Part shown: positions 8,498-16,841 of the stretch, in pieces
How positions within the stretch are numbered: position 1 is the stretch's first letter
Layout of the letters: each line of letters opens with the position of its first letter
Assembly: GCF_000009765.2 (NCBI RefSeq)
Contig: NC_003155.5
Span: 5,394,001-5,458,000, forward strand
Direction: 5' to 3'
Origin: Streptomyces avermitilis MA-4680 = NBRC 14893
GTDB taxonomy: Bacteria > Actinomycetota > Actinomycetes > Streptomycetales > Streptomycetaceae
DNA: 64,000 nt
The notes under the pieces: model-generated
The model's database searches: none
Seen by the model: the letters and a program-made list of their open reading frames with translations, nothing else
Told to the model about the DNA's origin: nothing
Translations under genes and position numbers: made by a program

Positions 8498-9640
8498 ATG
8501 CCCGGAACCGTGCTGCTGCTCGCGGCCTCGCCGGCGGGCAAGGGGTGCCTGGTGGACGCGGCCTCCGTGCTCCCGGTGCTCGCGGCCGTCGCCCCGTCGG
8601 TCCTGTCCGGCACGGACACGGCGAACGTGGTGGAGCTGGCGGACCCGCTGGAGCCACAGGCGGTCCTCACCCGGCTGCGCGCCGCGGCGACCGCCCCCGG
8701 CCCGCTCACCGTCTTCCTCGCCGGTCAGCTCCAGCTCGACCGCCGCCAGCATCTGCCGCATCTGGCCCTGGCCCGTACGACGCCGTCCACGGTCCGCTAC
8801 ACGGGTTTCCCCTGGCACTGGATCCGCGAGGAACTGCGACTGCGCCCGCCGGGCACGACGACGCTGTTCGTGGACCTGCACGCGGACGCGGAGACCTGGC
8901 AGCACCTGCGCACCGGTCCGCTCGACGCGGGCCGGGCCGCCGCGCTCTACGGACGCGTCGCCCCGCCCCCGCCGCGCCGCACGGTGGCGCCGCCGGCGTA
9001 CATGAAGGCGGTCGCGACGATCCTGCGCAGCGGTCACCGTCCCGAGCCGGGGGTCCTGCACGAGCAGGCGCTGGGCCGCGTCGCCCACGAGGGTGGTCAC
9101 GCGGACATCGTGCTGACGCCACCCGGCGGGGGCGCGGCCCTTCCCGGCGGCTTCGTCCCCGGGCCCGCGTACCCGCCCGAACAGCCTCGCCCGCGCACTC
9201 CGGACGGGCCGGCCGCGGCGGACGTCCACGCCACGATCGCCGCCGCCGTGCGGGCCGGGCGGCACGGTGAGGCCGACGCGCTCGCCGCGCAGTGGGAGCA
9301 GACGGCCGCGAGCACGCACGGCGCCGCCTCCGAAGAGGCACTGCACTGGCGGGAAGTACGCGCGGATCTCGCGATGTTCGCGGGCGACGCGGCCCGCAGC
9401 TGCCGCGCCTGGCTGACCGTCGCCGGCACCCGGCTGGCCGCCGGACAGGCCCCCGCGGACCCCGCCGTCGAGGCGGCCGTCGACCGGGCACACCACCAGT
9501 GGGGCCGGATCGACGACCCGGCGCGGGCCCGTGAACTCGGGCCCGCGCTGGCCGACCTGCGGCTGCGCGTACCGGGCCGCCGCGAGGGCGCCCTGGACCA
9601 TGTCCAGCAGCATCTGCGGCAGCTCCAGACGCAGGGCTGA
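8498..9640 (+). CDS. Hypothetical protein, possible degenerate caspase-fold N-terminus with helical C-terminus
   Basis: A 380-residue cytoplasmic protein with a good GGAGGAACG ribosome-binding site. The N-terminal ~140 residues alternate hydrophobic strands in a caspase-like order: VLLLAASPAG, LTVFLAGQLQLDRRQHL and TTTLFVDLHAD. In active caspase-fold proteins the last two would carry a His-Gly motif and a Cys; here they read AGQ and DLH, so activity is unlikely. The C-terminal half is Ala/Arg-rich helices of TPR-like spacing. Assignment of the fold is inference. It could equally be an unrelated Rossmann-like domain. Confidence 0.7.
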   Translation: MPGTVLLLAASPAGKGCLVDAASVLPVLAAVAPSVLSGTDTANVVELADPLEPQAVLTRLRAAATAPGPLTVFLAGQLQLDRRQHLPHLALARTTPSTVRYTGFPWHWIREELRLRPPGTTTLFVDLHADAETWQHLRTGPLDAGRAAALYGRVAPPPPRRTVAPPAYMKAVATILRSGHRPEPGVLHEQALGRVAHEGGHADIVLTPPGGGAALPGGFVPGPAYPPEQPRPRTPDGPAAADVHATIAAAVRAGRHGEADALAAQWEQTAASTHGAASEEALHWREVRADLAMFAGDAARSCRAWLTVAGTRLAAGQAPADPAVEAAVDRAHHQWGRIDDPARARELGPALADLRLRVPGRREGALDHVQQHLRQLQTQG

Positions 9641-9679
9641 ATCAGCGGGTGTGACCCGACGTGATTCAGCGGGTGTGAC

Positions 9680-11680
9680 TCAGCTGGTGAAGATGAGGTA
9701 CTTCCAGCTGCCGTACGTCGTCGAGTTCACGTTGTCGCCCGACGAGTTGTTGATGTACGCGGACCGGAGCCGGAAGCGGATGCCCGTCGACGGGGTGCCC
9801 TCCAGGGTGACCGAGGACTTGCCCGAGGCGCTCAGCGCGAAGTACTCCGACGCCGTCTCGTGCCAGGCGCCGTTGTAGTACGCCTGGACCGTCAGCTTCT
9901 GCTTGCGGTTCGGGTACGCCGTCATCGTGGTGTTGACGACGGGGTCCTTGGACTTGTGGAAGTAGGAGTACGTGTGGCCCCAGGCCGACTTGGTCTTGTA
10001 GAAGCCGCTGAGCGACGTGGAGACCTTGACCTTGGCGCCCGCCGTGCTGGCCGCCGTCTTCGGCGCGTAGCGCGCGTCGCCCGCGAACTTGGCCGTGACC
10101 TTGGTGTCACGGGTCAGGTCGAGGGTGACGGACAGGTTGCCGTCGGCGTTGACCGTGCCGGACTTCACCAGCTTGCCCGGCTTGTCGGAGCCGTACGGGT
10201 CGGCCCAGAGCTCGACCGCGCGGTTCTTGTAGGTGGTCCCCAGGTGCGCCGTGAACTTCACGTCGCTGCCGTACGCGTACACCTTGCCGTCGTTGTTCAG
10301 CGTCAGCGTGGGCGTGCTGCGCGAGACCTCCACCGAGCCCGTGGCCGTGGCGCCCGAGTGACTCGCGTCGCCCGCGTACGTGGCGGTGTAGGTGACCTTG
10401 CCGCCGGCCGGCGGGGTGTCGCCGAACGTGTACGAGCCGTCGGCCGCGACCGTCGCCGTGCCGACGGGCTTGCCGCTCGGCGACTCCATGTCGGTGCGGG
10501 TGACGGACACCGTCGCGCCGGCCGGCAGCGCCTCGGCGGACGTCAGGGTGCCGCTGACGGACAGGGCCTTGCCGCGGGTGGCCTTGACCGGCGCGACCAT
10601 GGTCAGGCTGGTGGCCGCCTTGGTCGGGTCGTCGAAGACGCGCAGCGAGTAGACGTCCTTGTCGTTGTACGACACCGCGAACAGGCGGCTGCCGTCCGGC
10701 GACCAGGCGAGTCCCGAGCCCGCGAGCGTGTCGGCGCCGCTGCTGGTGCCGGTGTTGGGGAGGTCGTACTGCCGTACGGGCGTCGAGACACCCGGCTTGA
10801 AGACGTGGACGTCGGGGTCGTACCAGGAGAAGGTGCCCGCCGCGACCGTGCCGTCCGGGGCGATGTCCACCGCGTTCGGGTAGGTGTTCGTCTGGTACCT
10901 GCCGTCCGCCGACAGGTCCGAGATCTTGTACACGGCCTGGTAGTACGGGGCGCCGCTGGCCGTGACGACGTCCTTGCCGTCCGGGGTGACCGCGAGGTCG
11001 GACAGGTTGCCGCCGCCGGTGTTGCCCGGGTCGAAGGCGTGCGCGGTGAGCGTGGCCGTGCCCGACGAGACGTCGTACACGCCGAGCACCACCGGGCTCT
11101 GGCCCGGCGCGCCCGCGACGAGTGTGCCCGGGGCGCCCGCGGAGGAGCCCAGGATCGGCGCGTCGTACCAGGTGCGGTTGGTGTCCTGCTTGAGCGTGAC
11201 CACGGGGTCGGCGCCGGACAGGTCGAGCGAGCCGATGTTGCCCTCGCCCGAACCGCCGTAGCCGAACCAGAGCTTGTCGCCCGCGAGGGCCGGGTACTCC
11301 GGGCCGGTGCCGGCGCCCGTCGGGTACCTCTCGGCCTCGGTGGCCGTCGCGGTGTCGATGGCGACGATCGCGTCGGCGCCCGGCACCGCCGCGTAGAGCG
11401 TGCCCGAGTCGGCGGACAGTTCGAGGCCGCGCGCGCCGGGCAGCGAGTCGACGGTCCCGAGGACCGTGCCCGCGTAGTCCGTCGCGACGACCTTGCCGCC
11501 GGCCGGGTCGCTGATGAAGACGCGCTGGTGGACCCCGTCCACCACGACGTCACCGGTCGAGCGGACCGGGAGGAGCGTGCTGCTGTCGGCCAGCGCGGGC
11601 GCGGCCGATCCGACCGCGAGCGCGGCCGAGCTGAAGAGGACCGCGAGCGCCGTCGCGGTCGGCAGGGTGCGGATACGCAC
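9680..11680 (-). CDS. Secreted beta-propeller protein with Ig-like repeats
   Basis: A 666-residue secreted protein. The GTG at 11680 gives a signal peptide (VRIRTLPTATALAVLFSS to GSAAPALA). Residues ~35-310 are propeller blades of WD/YVTN type (VVATDYAGTVLGTVDSLPG, GLELSADSGTLYAAVPG, LAWSPDGSRLFAVSYN). Bacterial Ig-like domains follow (VTYTATYAGDASHSG, KVTAKFAGDARYAPKTA). The C-terminal region is Tyr/Ser-rich and ends in a predicted strand domain (FRLRSAYINNSSG). It is likely extracellular or cell-surface binding. No catalytic residues were seen. A longer in-frame ATG start at 11776 exists but would place ~32 residues before the signal peptide. Confidence 0.88.
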   Translation of the reverse strand: MRIRTLPTATALAVLFSSAALAVGSAAPALADSSTLLPVRSTGDVVVDGVHQRVFISDPAGGKVVATDYAGTVLGTVDSLPGARGLELSADSGTLYAAVPGADAIVAIDTATATEAERYPTGAGTGPEYPALAGDKLWFGYGGSGEGNIGSLDLSGADPVVTLKQDTNRTWYDAPILGSSAGAPGTLVAGAPGQSPVVLGVYDVSSGTATLTAHAFDPGNTGGGNLSDLAVTPDGKDVVTASGAPYYQAVYKISDLSADGRYQTNTYPNAVDIAPDGTVAAGTFSWYDPDVHVFKPGVSTPVRQYDLPNTGTSSGADTLAGSGLAWSPDGSRLFAVSYNDKDVYSLRVFDDPTKAATSLTMVAPVKATRGKALSVSGTLTSAEALPAGATVSVTRTDMESPSGKPVGTATVAADGSYTFGDTPPAGGKVTYTATYAGDASHSGATATGSVEVSRSTPTLTLNNDGKVYAYGSDVKFTAHLGTTYKNRAVELWADPYGSDKPGKLVKSGTVNADGNLSVTLDLTRDTKVTAKFAGDARYAPKTAASTAGAKVKVSTSLSGFYKTKSAWGHTYSYFHKSKDPVVNTTMTAYPNRKQKLTVQAYYNGAWHETASEYFALSASGKSSVTLEGTPSTGIRFRLRSAYINNSSGDNVNSTTYGSWKYLIFTS

Positions 11681-11853
11681 GATGATTTCGAACCCCCAGG
11701 CACGAAATAGATAAGGAGGCCCGTCCGCGCGCGTCGTGTGCAGGTCGTCGTGCCCCCGCATGAGGTCGTCCTTCACTCCATGCGAAACCTGTGAGCCGCG
11801 TGTGACGGGTGAGCGAAGACTAAGTCATGCCACTGACAACCTGGTACGCGAGG

Positions 11854-12009
11854 TCAGGGGGTGGGGGCGAGCCGGGAGTGCGACGCCTCGTGGGCGGGCG
11901 GGGTGGCGGCCCGCGCGGGGCCCGCGTTCGCGGCCGCCACGAGCGCGGCCACGGCGATGACGGCCGCGGCGGCACTCCGGGAGTAGCGGGCGGCTGTTCG
12001 TCTGAACAC
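11854..12009 (-). CDS. Small secreted peptide precursor
   Basis: A 51-residue ORF. Start GTG 12009 is preferred because GAGG lies 5 bases upstream; an ATG at 12027 in the same frame has no ribosome-binding site. It reads as a basic N-terminus, a hydrophobic core (SAAAAVIAVAALVAAANA) and a likely signal-peptidase site after GPARA. That would release ATPPAHEASHSRLAPTP (17 residues). It is divergent from an XRE-TPR regulator gene 154 bp away. A signalling-peptide role is inference; many Streptomyces encode short secreted proteins of no known function. Confidence 0.5.
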   Translation of the reverse strand: MFRRTAARYSRSAAAAVIAVAALVAAANAGPARAATPPAHEASHSRLAPTP

Positions 12010-12035
12010 GGCGACCTCGCCTCGCATCAGCAGCG

Positions 12036-12053
12036 CATTAAGCAGGTTTAATG
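12036..12053. promoter_or_regulatory. Palindrome in divergent promoter, candidate operator
   Basis: CATTAA-N6-TTAATG is a perfect inverted repeat, AT-rich in a GC-rich genome. It lies between the small secreted peptide gene and the XRE-TPR regulator. Related TTAA-containing sequences occur at 12060 (cttaacg) and 12145 (cttaatg). It is a plausible binding site for the XRE protein. Confidence 0.4.
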
Positions 12054-12163
12054 TGCGGCTTAACGTAGGGGCTGTGGGAGCCGAACGGCAAGGGGGACAA
12101 GGGGAGTTGGAATAAAAGTCAAAGTCGGGCAGGTGTAACTCCACTTAATGGCATGCTTGATCC

Positions 12164-13507
12164 ATGGCGGACCGCGACGAGCCGGAGATCATCGGCCGCA
12201 GAGTGCAGCGGCTGCGTGCCGAGCGCGGGCTGACCCAACGGCAGTTGGCCGAGCCGGCCTACACGCCCGCGTACATCTCCACCCTGGAGGCCGGCCGCGT
12301 CCGCGCCTCCGAGCCCGCGCTGCGGCACATCGCCGACCGGCTCGGCGTCGCCTACGAGGAGCTGGCCACCGGCCGCCCCGCCCACCTCGCCACCGCGCTG
12401 CGGCTGCGGCTGACCGACGCCCAGCGGACGCTGGCGACGGGTGAGGCCGAGGCCGCGGCGGAGCAGTACGCGGCGCTGCTCGCCGAGGCCGTGGAGCACG
12501 GGCTCGCGGCCGAGGAGGCGGCCGCGCTGCTGGGTCTCGGCGAATGCGCGACGGAGGCCGGTGACCTGGTGACCGGGCGGCGGCGGTTCGAGGAGGCGGA
12601 GCAGCGCCTGGGCGACGCCCCGCTGCCGCTGCGCGTCCCCGCCATCCGCGGCCGGGCGGTCTCCCACTACCTGGCGGGCGAACTCCGCTACGCCGTCTAC
12701 CTGCTGGAGTCCACGCTCGACGAGCTGAACCGGACGGGACTGCACGACCCGGACGCGCTGCTGCTGCTCTACGCCAGCGTCATCGGCCCGTACATGGACA
12801 TGGGCGCCCACGCGCGGGCCGCGCAGGCGGCCGAGTTCGCGCTCGCGCTGGCGCCGCAGGTCGGCGACCCGGCGCTGGTCGCGCGGATGCACCGGTCGGT
12901 GGCCCGGACGATGCTCGCCGAGGGGCGCGCCGCCGAGGCCGACGCGTCCCTGGTCAAGGCGGCCGAGCTCTACCGGCAGCTACAGATCCGTACGGAGCTG
13001 GCCAACTGCCACTGGATGCGCGGCTACCTCCACGCCCAGAACGGCGAGCTGGAGCGCGCCGAGGGCGAGCTGCGGCAGGCGCACAGCATGCTCGCCGCCC
13101 AGCGGGCCGCGCTCTACAGCAGCCAGGCGGCCGTGGAGCTGGCGGACGTGCTGCACCGGCGCGGCAAGTCGGACGAGGCGGCGGCCCTCCTGCACGAGGT
13201 GCTCGGCGACCTCAGCCCCGAGCGGGGCGCGGTCCACTCGGCCGGCGCGCACCGCCTCCTCGGCATCATCGCGGAGGACGCCCACGACACGGAGGCGGCG
13301 GAGGAGCACTACGTACGCGCACTGAGCCTGCTGGAGCGGGCGGGCGCGGCGGGCGACCTGGCCGACCTGTGCCGGATGCTGGGCGACCTGCTGCGGCGCT
13401 CGGGACGGGTGGAGGCGGCCCTGGACGCGTACCGCACGGGCCTCGGCCACCGCACGGCCCCGGGCACGACGACCCTGGGCCCGGCCCCGGCACAGCCGCC
13501 GCTGTGA
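12164..13507 (+). CDS. XRE-family regulator with TPR domain
   Basis: A 447-residue protein. It has an N-terminal helix-turn-helix (residues ~10-65: IGRRVQRLRAERGLTQRQLA, YISTLEAGRVRASEPALRHI). A long array of TPR-like helical pairs follows (e.g. AAEQYAALLAEAVEHG, EAAALLHEVLGDLSPERGAV, AAEEHYVRALSLLERAGAAGD). This is the architecture of RRNPP-type peptide-sensing regulators and of many Streptomyces XRE regulators. It is divergent from a short secreted peptide gene with an AT-rich palindrome between them. There is no strong ribosome-binding site before ATG 12164. Confidence 0.92.
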   Translation: MADRDEPEIIGRRVQRLRAERGLTQRQLAEPAYTPAYISTLEAGRVRASEPALRHIADRLGVAYEELATGRPAHLATALRLRLTDAQRTLATGEAEAAAEQYAALLAEAVEHGLAAEEAAALLGLGECATEAGDLVTGRRRFEEAEQRLGDAPLPLRVPAIRGRAVSHYLAGELRYAVYLLESTLDELNRTGLHDPDALLLLYASVIGPYMDMGAHARAAQAAEFALALAPQVGDPALVARMHRSVARTMLAEGRAAEADASLVKAAELYRQLQIRTELANCHWMRGYLHAQNGELERAEGELRQAHSMLAAQRAALYSSQAAVELADVLHRRGKSDEAAALLHEVLGDLSPERGAVHSAGAHRLLGIIAEDAHDTEAAEEHYVRALSLLERAGAAGDLADLCRMLGDLLRRSGRVEAALDAYRTGLGHRTAPGTTTLGPAPAQPPL

Positions 13508-13821
13508 CATCCCGCTCACGGGCGACGCACGACTGCGACCGAGGTCACGACCACGGGCACGGCGTCACGACCAAGGTCACGACCTCGACCATGGGCACGG
13601 ACCACGGGGTACGGGCACACCACCGGCCCCCGCAACGCGATCCAAGCCGACGAGAAGTCACTGATGGGCAGGCAGCCGTCGGGCGCCTGTGCGGCCGTCG
13701 GACCCCTGTGAAGAACGCTGAGAGGCGTCGGGGCACGCCAGGGCGCGCGTGGACGTGCCCTTCGCGAAGGCGCCCGAGTTGTTCGGGCGCCCGCGGGTGT
13801 TCCGTGGCCGGTCGGAGCCGG
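13508..13821. other. Convergent intergenic region
   Basis: No gene is recognised. Near 13536-13590 the unit gtcacgacc recurs three times in a low-complexity tract. The right part holds the hairpin at 13769-13791. Confidence 0.5.
13769..13791 (-). terminator. Hairpin terminator of the 13822-14043 gene
   Basis: ggcgcccga / tcgggcgcc form a perfect 9-bp stem with loop gttgt, 30 bp beyond the stop of the minus-strand gene. Confidence 0.6.
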
Positions 13822-14043
13822 TCAGAGGCTGTGCATACGGGTGTAGGGGGTGAGGATGCGGGCCTGGCTGGAGCCGAAGTCGACGAGCATGGCGATGCCC
13901 TCCTCGACACCGACGATCGTCCCCAGACCGAACTGGTCGTGCGACACCCGGTCTCCGAGACCGAAGTGCTTGGCCTCGGGGGCGACCGGGGCAGCGAAGG
14001 GGCTGGTAGGCAGGTGGCGCCGGGGCGCGGAAGGCTTCGTCAT
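13822..14043 (-). CDS. Small protein with PcrA/UvrD-type Tudor-like domain
   Basis: A 73-residue protein. After a Pro-rich N-terminus it reads FGLGDRVSHDQFGLGTIVGV, then EEGIAMLVDFGSSQARILTPY. This matches the Tudor-like fold at the end of UvrD/PcrA helicases and related to CarD, where it contacts RNA polymerase. Here it stands alone. Such stand-alone proteins are widely conserved in Streptomyces. A role at RNA polymerase is plausible but inferred. Confidence 0.8.
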   Translation of the reverse strand: MTKPSAPRRHLPTSPFAAPVAPEAKHFGLGDRVSHDQFGLGTIVGVEEGIAMLVDFGSSQARILTPYTRMHSL

Positions 14044-14113
14044 CGTGACTCCAGTATGGGCCCTCGGCGGACATACGCCAGAGTCGGCGGCCGTCCGTTA
14101 TCACCTCGTGTAC

Positions 14114-15736
14114 TCACGGGAGCCCGGCGGGGGGTACTTCGAGGGTCTTGGACGAGACGCTCTCGGTGAGTCCGGCGGCCAGGTACGGGGCGGTGTCGGG
14201 GAGGTGCGCCGGGCGGGCCGGGCGCTTTCCCGCGGCCGGATATTCCGCGAAAAGGGCCACCGTGACGCTCAGGCGGCCGCCGGAGGTGGTCTGCCAGAGG
14301 GTCCGCGCGCCGGGGCCCGAGCCCGCGCCGCCGGAGAAGTGGCCCACGGCGCCGGCGGCGCCGGTGTACTTCGTCAGCATCTGTGCCTGCACCGACGCCA
14401 CGACCCGCCGCGTGTCCGGGCGCGCCGTGTAGCTCGTCCGGCCGCCACGCGTGATCTTCGCGACCGTGTACGGCTTCGCGTAGGTGCCGCCCGCCACCGT
14501 CGCCGCGTACGCGGAGGCCAGCCGGAGCGGGGACGGCGCGGCCGTACGGGAGAGGGCGGCGAGGGGGCCGGTGAACCGGACGGCCCTGAACGGGTCGAGG
14601 GCCGTACCCGCCTCCACCGCTCCGTTCACGGCGTCGTTGAACGGCTGACGGGCGTAGTCCGCGCCCCCGTACAGCACCCGCACCGCGCCGTCCCCCGGGA
14701 CCAGCGCCACGACGGCCGTGTGCAGCCGGGTGCCCTTGCGGGCCGCCGGGGCGCCGCGCACCTGCTCCGCCGTCGCCTGCTGCGCCGCCAGGTCGAACGT
14801 CGTGCGGACCGTGTAGCCGCCGCGGGCCAGCTGGTCCGCGGTGATGCCGAGCCGGTCGGCGGCCTCCGTCGCGGCCGCGTCGATCAGATACTGGCGCTGG
14901 CCGTCCGTGTTCCCCGGCGGATAGAACCGGAAGGCCGGGAACGCGGCGGCGAGACGCTCCTTCGCCGTGATCGTGCCCGACGTCCGCATGCCGTCCAGGA
15001 CCCACGACCAGCGCTTCTCCAGCGTCGCCGTCACCTTCGCGTCCGCGCCGGCGCGCTCGTAGTACGACGGCAGGTTGATGATCGCCGCGAGCGCCGCGCC
15101 CTGGGCGAGCGTCAGGTCCTTGGCGTCCACCCCGAAGTAGTTGCGCGCCGCCGACTCGATGCCTGCCGCGCCCCGGCCGAAGTACACGGTGTTGAGGTAG
15201 CCCTCCAGGATCGAGTCCTTGGAGCGGGTGCGGTCCAGTTTGACCGCGATCAGCGCCTCGCGGGCCTTGCGGGAGAGCGACTGCTCCGGGCTGAGCAGGG
15301 CGTTCTTCACATACTGCTGGGTGATCGTCGAGCCGCCCTGGCGCGCGCCGCCGCTCAGCGTGGACACCGCCGCGCGCACGACGGCGCTGGGTGAGATCCC
15401 CGAGTCGGTGCGAAAGGAGCGGTTCTCCGCGGCGATCACCGCGTCCTGGACATGGCGGGGGACCTCGGAGAGCGGGACGTCCTGGCGGTCCACCGGGCCG
15501 CGCCGGCCCAGGTACTCGCCGTCCGCGTCCAGGAAGACCGTGCTCTGGCTGACCGTCTCGGGGTGCGGCTCGGGGACGCCCGTCAGCAGGTACGCCACCA
15601 CGACCGCACCGCACAGCAGCATGATCAGCGCGAGCACCGCCGCGAGTGCGCGGCGGATCCAGCGCTCCCGGCGGCGACGGGTGCGGACGCGGCGGGGGAT
15701 CCGACGCCGTCGGCCCTGCTCCTCGGGGGCGCTCAT
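14114..15736 (-). CDS. Penicillin-binding protein with intact glycosyltransferase and degenerate transpeptidase domain
   Basis: A 540-residue protein with one membrane anchor (residues ~30-52). The glycosyltransferase-51 domain is complete: catalytic Glu in AAENRSF (~104), GGSTITQQYVKN (~134-145) and LEGYLNTVYFGRGA. The transpeptidase domain is short and worn. Where GSxxKP is expected it reads EAGTALDPF (~375-383), so both Ser and Lys are changed, and where KTG is expected it reads WQTTSGG (~481). No SxN motif was found. It is therefore probably a glycan-polymerising enzyme without cross-linking activity. It is the last gene of an overlapping operon with an L,D-transpeptidase, a sigma factor and an anti-sigma-like protein. 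The ATG overlaps the upstream stop by 4 bases. Confidence 0.88.
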   Translation of the reverse strand: MSAPEEQGRRRRIPRRVRTRRRRERWIRRALAAVLALIMLLCGAVVVAYLLTGVPEPHPETVSQSTVFLDADGEYLGRRGPVDRQDVPLSEVPRHVQDAVIAAENRSFRTDSGISPSAVVRAAVSTLSGGARQGGSTITQQYVKNALLSPEQSLSRKAREALIAVKLDRTRSKDSILEGYLNTVYFGRGAAGIESAARNYFGVDAKDLTLAQGAALAAIINLPSYYERAGADAKVTATLEKRWSWVLDGMRTSGTITAKERLAAAFPAFRFYPPGNTDGQRQYLIDAAATEAADRLGITADQLARGGYTVRTTFDLAAQQATAEQVRGAPAARKGTRLHTAVVALVPGDGAVRVLYGGADYARQPFNDAVNGAVEAGTALDPFRAVRFTGPLAALSRTAAPSPLRLASAYAATVAGGTYAKPYTVAKITRGGRTSYTARPDTRRVVASVQAQMLTKYTGAAGAVGHFSGGAGSGPGARTLWQTTSGGRLSVTVALFAEYPAAGKRPARPAHLPDTAPYLAAGLTESVSSKTLEVPPAGLP

Positions 15737-16407
15737 GATCCGTCTCCGCTCCGCGCGAGAACGGCGCCTCGCGCGTCGTACATCGTGACCCGTACCGTCG
15801 CGAACAGCCGCTTCCCGGCGGACTTCGGCTCCGGCGCGATCGCGTACCAGACGCTCCAGCCGGGACTGCCCGCCAGTGTGAGCAGCGTGCCCGCCGTCGT
15901 GCCGGACGGTGTCTCCACCTCGGCGCGGGCCGCCTGTCCCGTGCCCCGGTAGGTACCGGAGAGGAGGAAGCGGTCGTGCACCTCCTCCAGCCGGAGGGTG
16001 ACGGCGGGGCCGCCCGCTCCGCGGCTCTCCTCGGGCAGGGACACCCCGGAGCCCGCCGGCGTCGACCAGTGCTCCCCGTCCTTCGCCAGCCACAACTCCG
16101 CCCCGGGCAGCGGCTGTACGCGCTCGCCGGCCGCGACCACCCGCACGGCCTTGCCCGATACGGAGGCGGAGGGCGCCGTCGCGCCGTCGGGCGCGGTCGG
16201 GGTCAGGCGCCAGGAGACGTAGGCGAGCGGGGCGAGCACCAGCAGACAGCCGGTCACCAGCGCCGTCGTACGGCGTCTGCGCCGCCGGGCCCGGCCCTCC
16301 CGCTCGATCTCCGCCAGCGGGACGGGGGACGGCATGACGTCGTCCGCCATGCGGGCGAACGCCTCGCGCAGCTCGGCGTGGTGCGGGGGCGGGACCGTAC
16401 GGCTCAT
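15733..16407 (-). CDS. Membrane anti-sigma-like protein
   Basis: A 224-residue protein: a short cytosolic part (ELREAFARMADDVMPSPVPL) and an Arg-rich run, then one membrane span (TTALVTGCLLVLAPLAYVSW). The rest is a ~150-residue outer domain with alternating strands (VTLRLEEVHDRFLLSGTYRG, WSVWYAIAPEPKSAGKRLFA). It sits directly after the ECF sigma gene with a 4-base overlap and before the PBP gene, again overlapping. That position argues for a cognate anti-sigma factor. No zinc-binding anti-sigma motif is visible, so the assignment is mainly by context. Confidence 0.75.
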   Translation of the reverse strand: MSRTVPPPHHAELREAFARMADDVMPSPVPLAEIEREGRARRRRRRTTALVTGCLLVLAPLAYVSWRLTPTAPDGATAPSASVSGKAVRVVAAGERVQPLPGAELWLAKDGEHWSTPAGSGVSLPEESRGAGGPAVTLRLEEVHDRFLLSGTYRGTGQAARAEVETPSGTTAGTLLTLAGSPGWSVWYAIAPEPKSAGKRLFATVRVTMYDARGAVLARSGDGS

Positions 16408-16841
16408 CGGGGAACTCCGGAGAGGGGAAGGGCGCTGAGGGCCGCGAGGCCGCGCCGGGCGTACGACTTGACCGTGCCGACCGAGCAGCCCAGCGTCTCG
16501 GCGATCTCCGCCTCGGCCAGGCCCTCCCCGTGGCGCAGCACCAGCACCACCCGCTGCCGGGCGGGCAGCGCGGCCAGCGCCCGGGCGAGCGGGGCCGGTG
16601 CGGGCGCGGGGCGTCTGCGCCTCAGATGGGCGCGCACCAGCGTCCGCCGTACGTGGAAGTCGGCGTCGTCGCGCGGGATGCGCCGGCGGCGTGCGTACGC
16701 GTCGGCCAGCGCGGTCCGCGCCAGGTCCGCCGCCTCGTGCGGGTCGCCGGTGAGGAGGTGGGCGGTGCGGACCAGACGCGGCCAGGCGTGGGCGGCGTAC
16801 GCGGCGAAGTCCTCGCGTGGGGAGGGGGGTTGCGGGGTCAC
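16404..16841 (-). CDS. ECF sigma factor (SigE-family-like, short)
   Basis: A 145-residue protein. Region 2 begins at FAAYAAHAWPRLVRTAHLLT and includes DPHEAADLARTALADAYARR. Region 4 is ALPARQRVVLVLRHGEGLAE to GCSVGTVKSYARRGLAAL, a typical ECF -35 recognition helix. It overlaps the L,D-transpeptidase stop upstream and the anti-sigma-like gene downstream by 4 bases each, so all four genes are likely co-translated. The operon suggests it responds to cell-wall stress. Confidence 0.92.
   Translation of the reverse strand: MTPQPPSPREDFAAYAAHAWPRLVRTAHLLTGDPHEAADLARTALADAYARRRRIPRDDADFHVRRTLVRAHLRRRRPAPAPAPLARALAALPARQRVVLVLRHGEGLAEAEIAETLGCSVGTVKSYARRGLAALSALPLSGVPR

Noticed and set aside
9860-11710. 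616-residue plus-strand ORF opposite the propeller gene
   Set aside because: It is an Arg/Val/Gly-rich antisense shadow without motifs; the minus-strand protein has a signal peptide and clear repeats.
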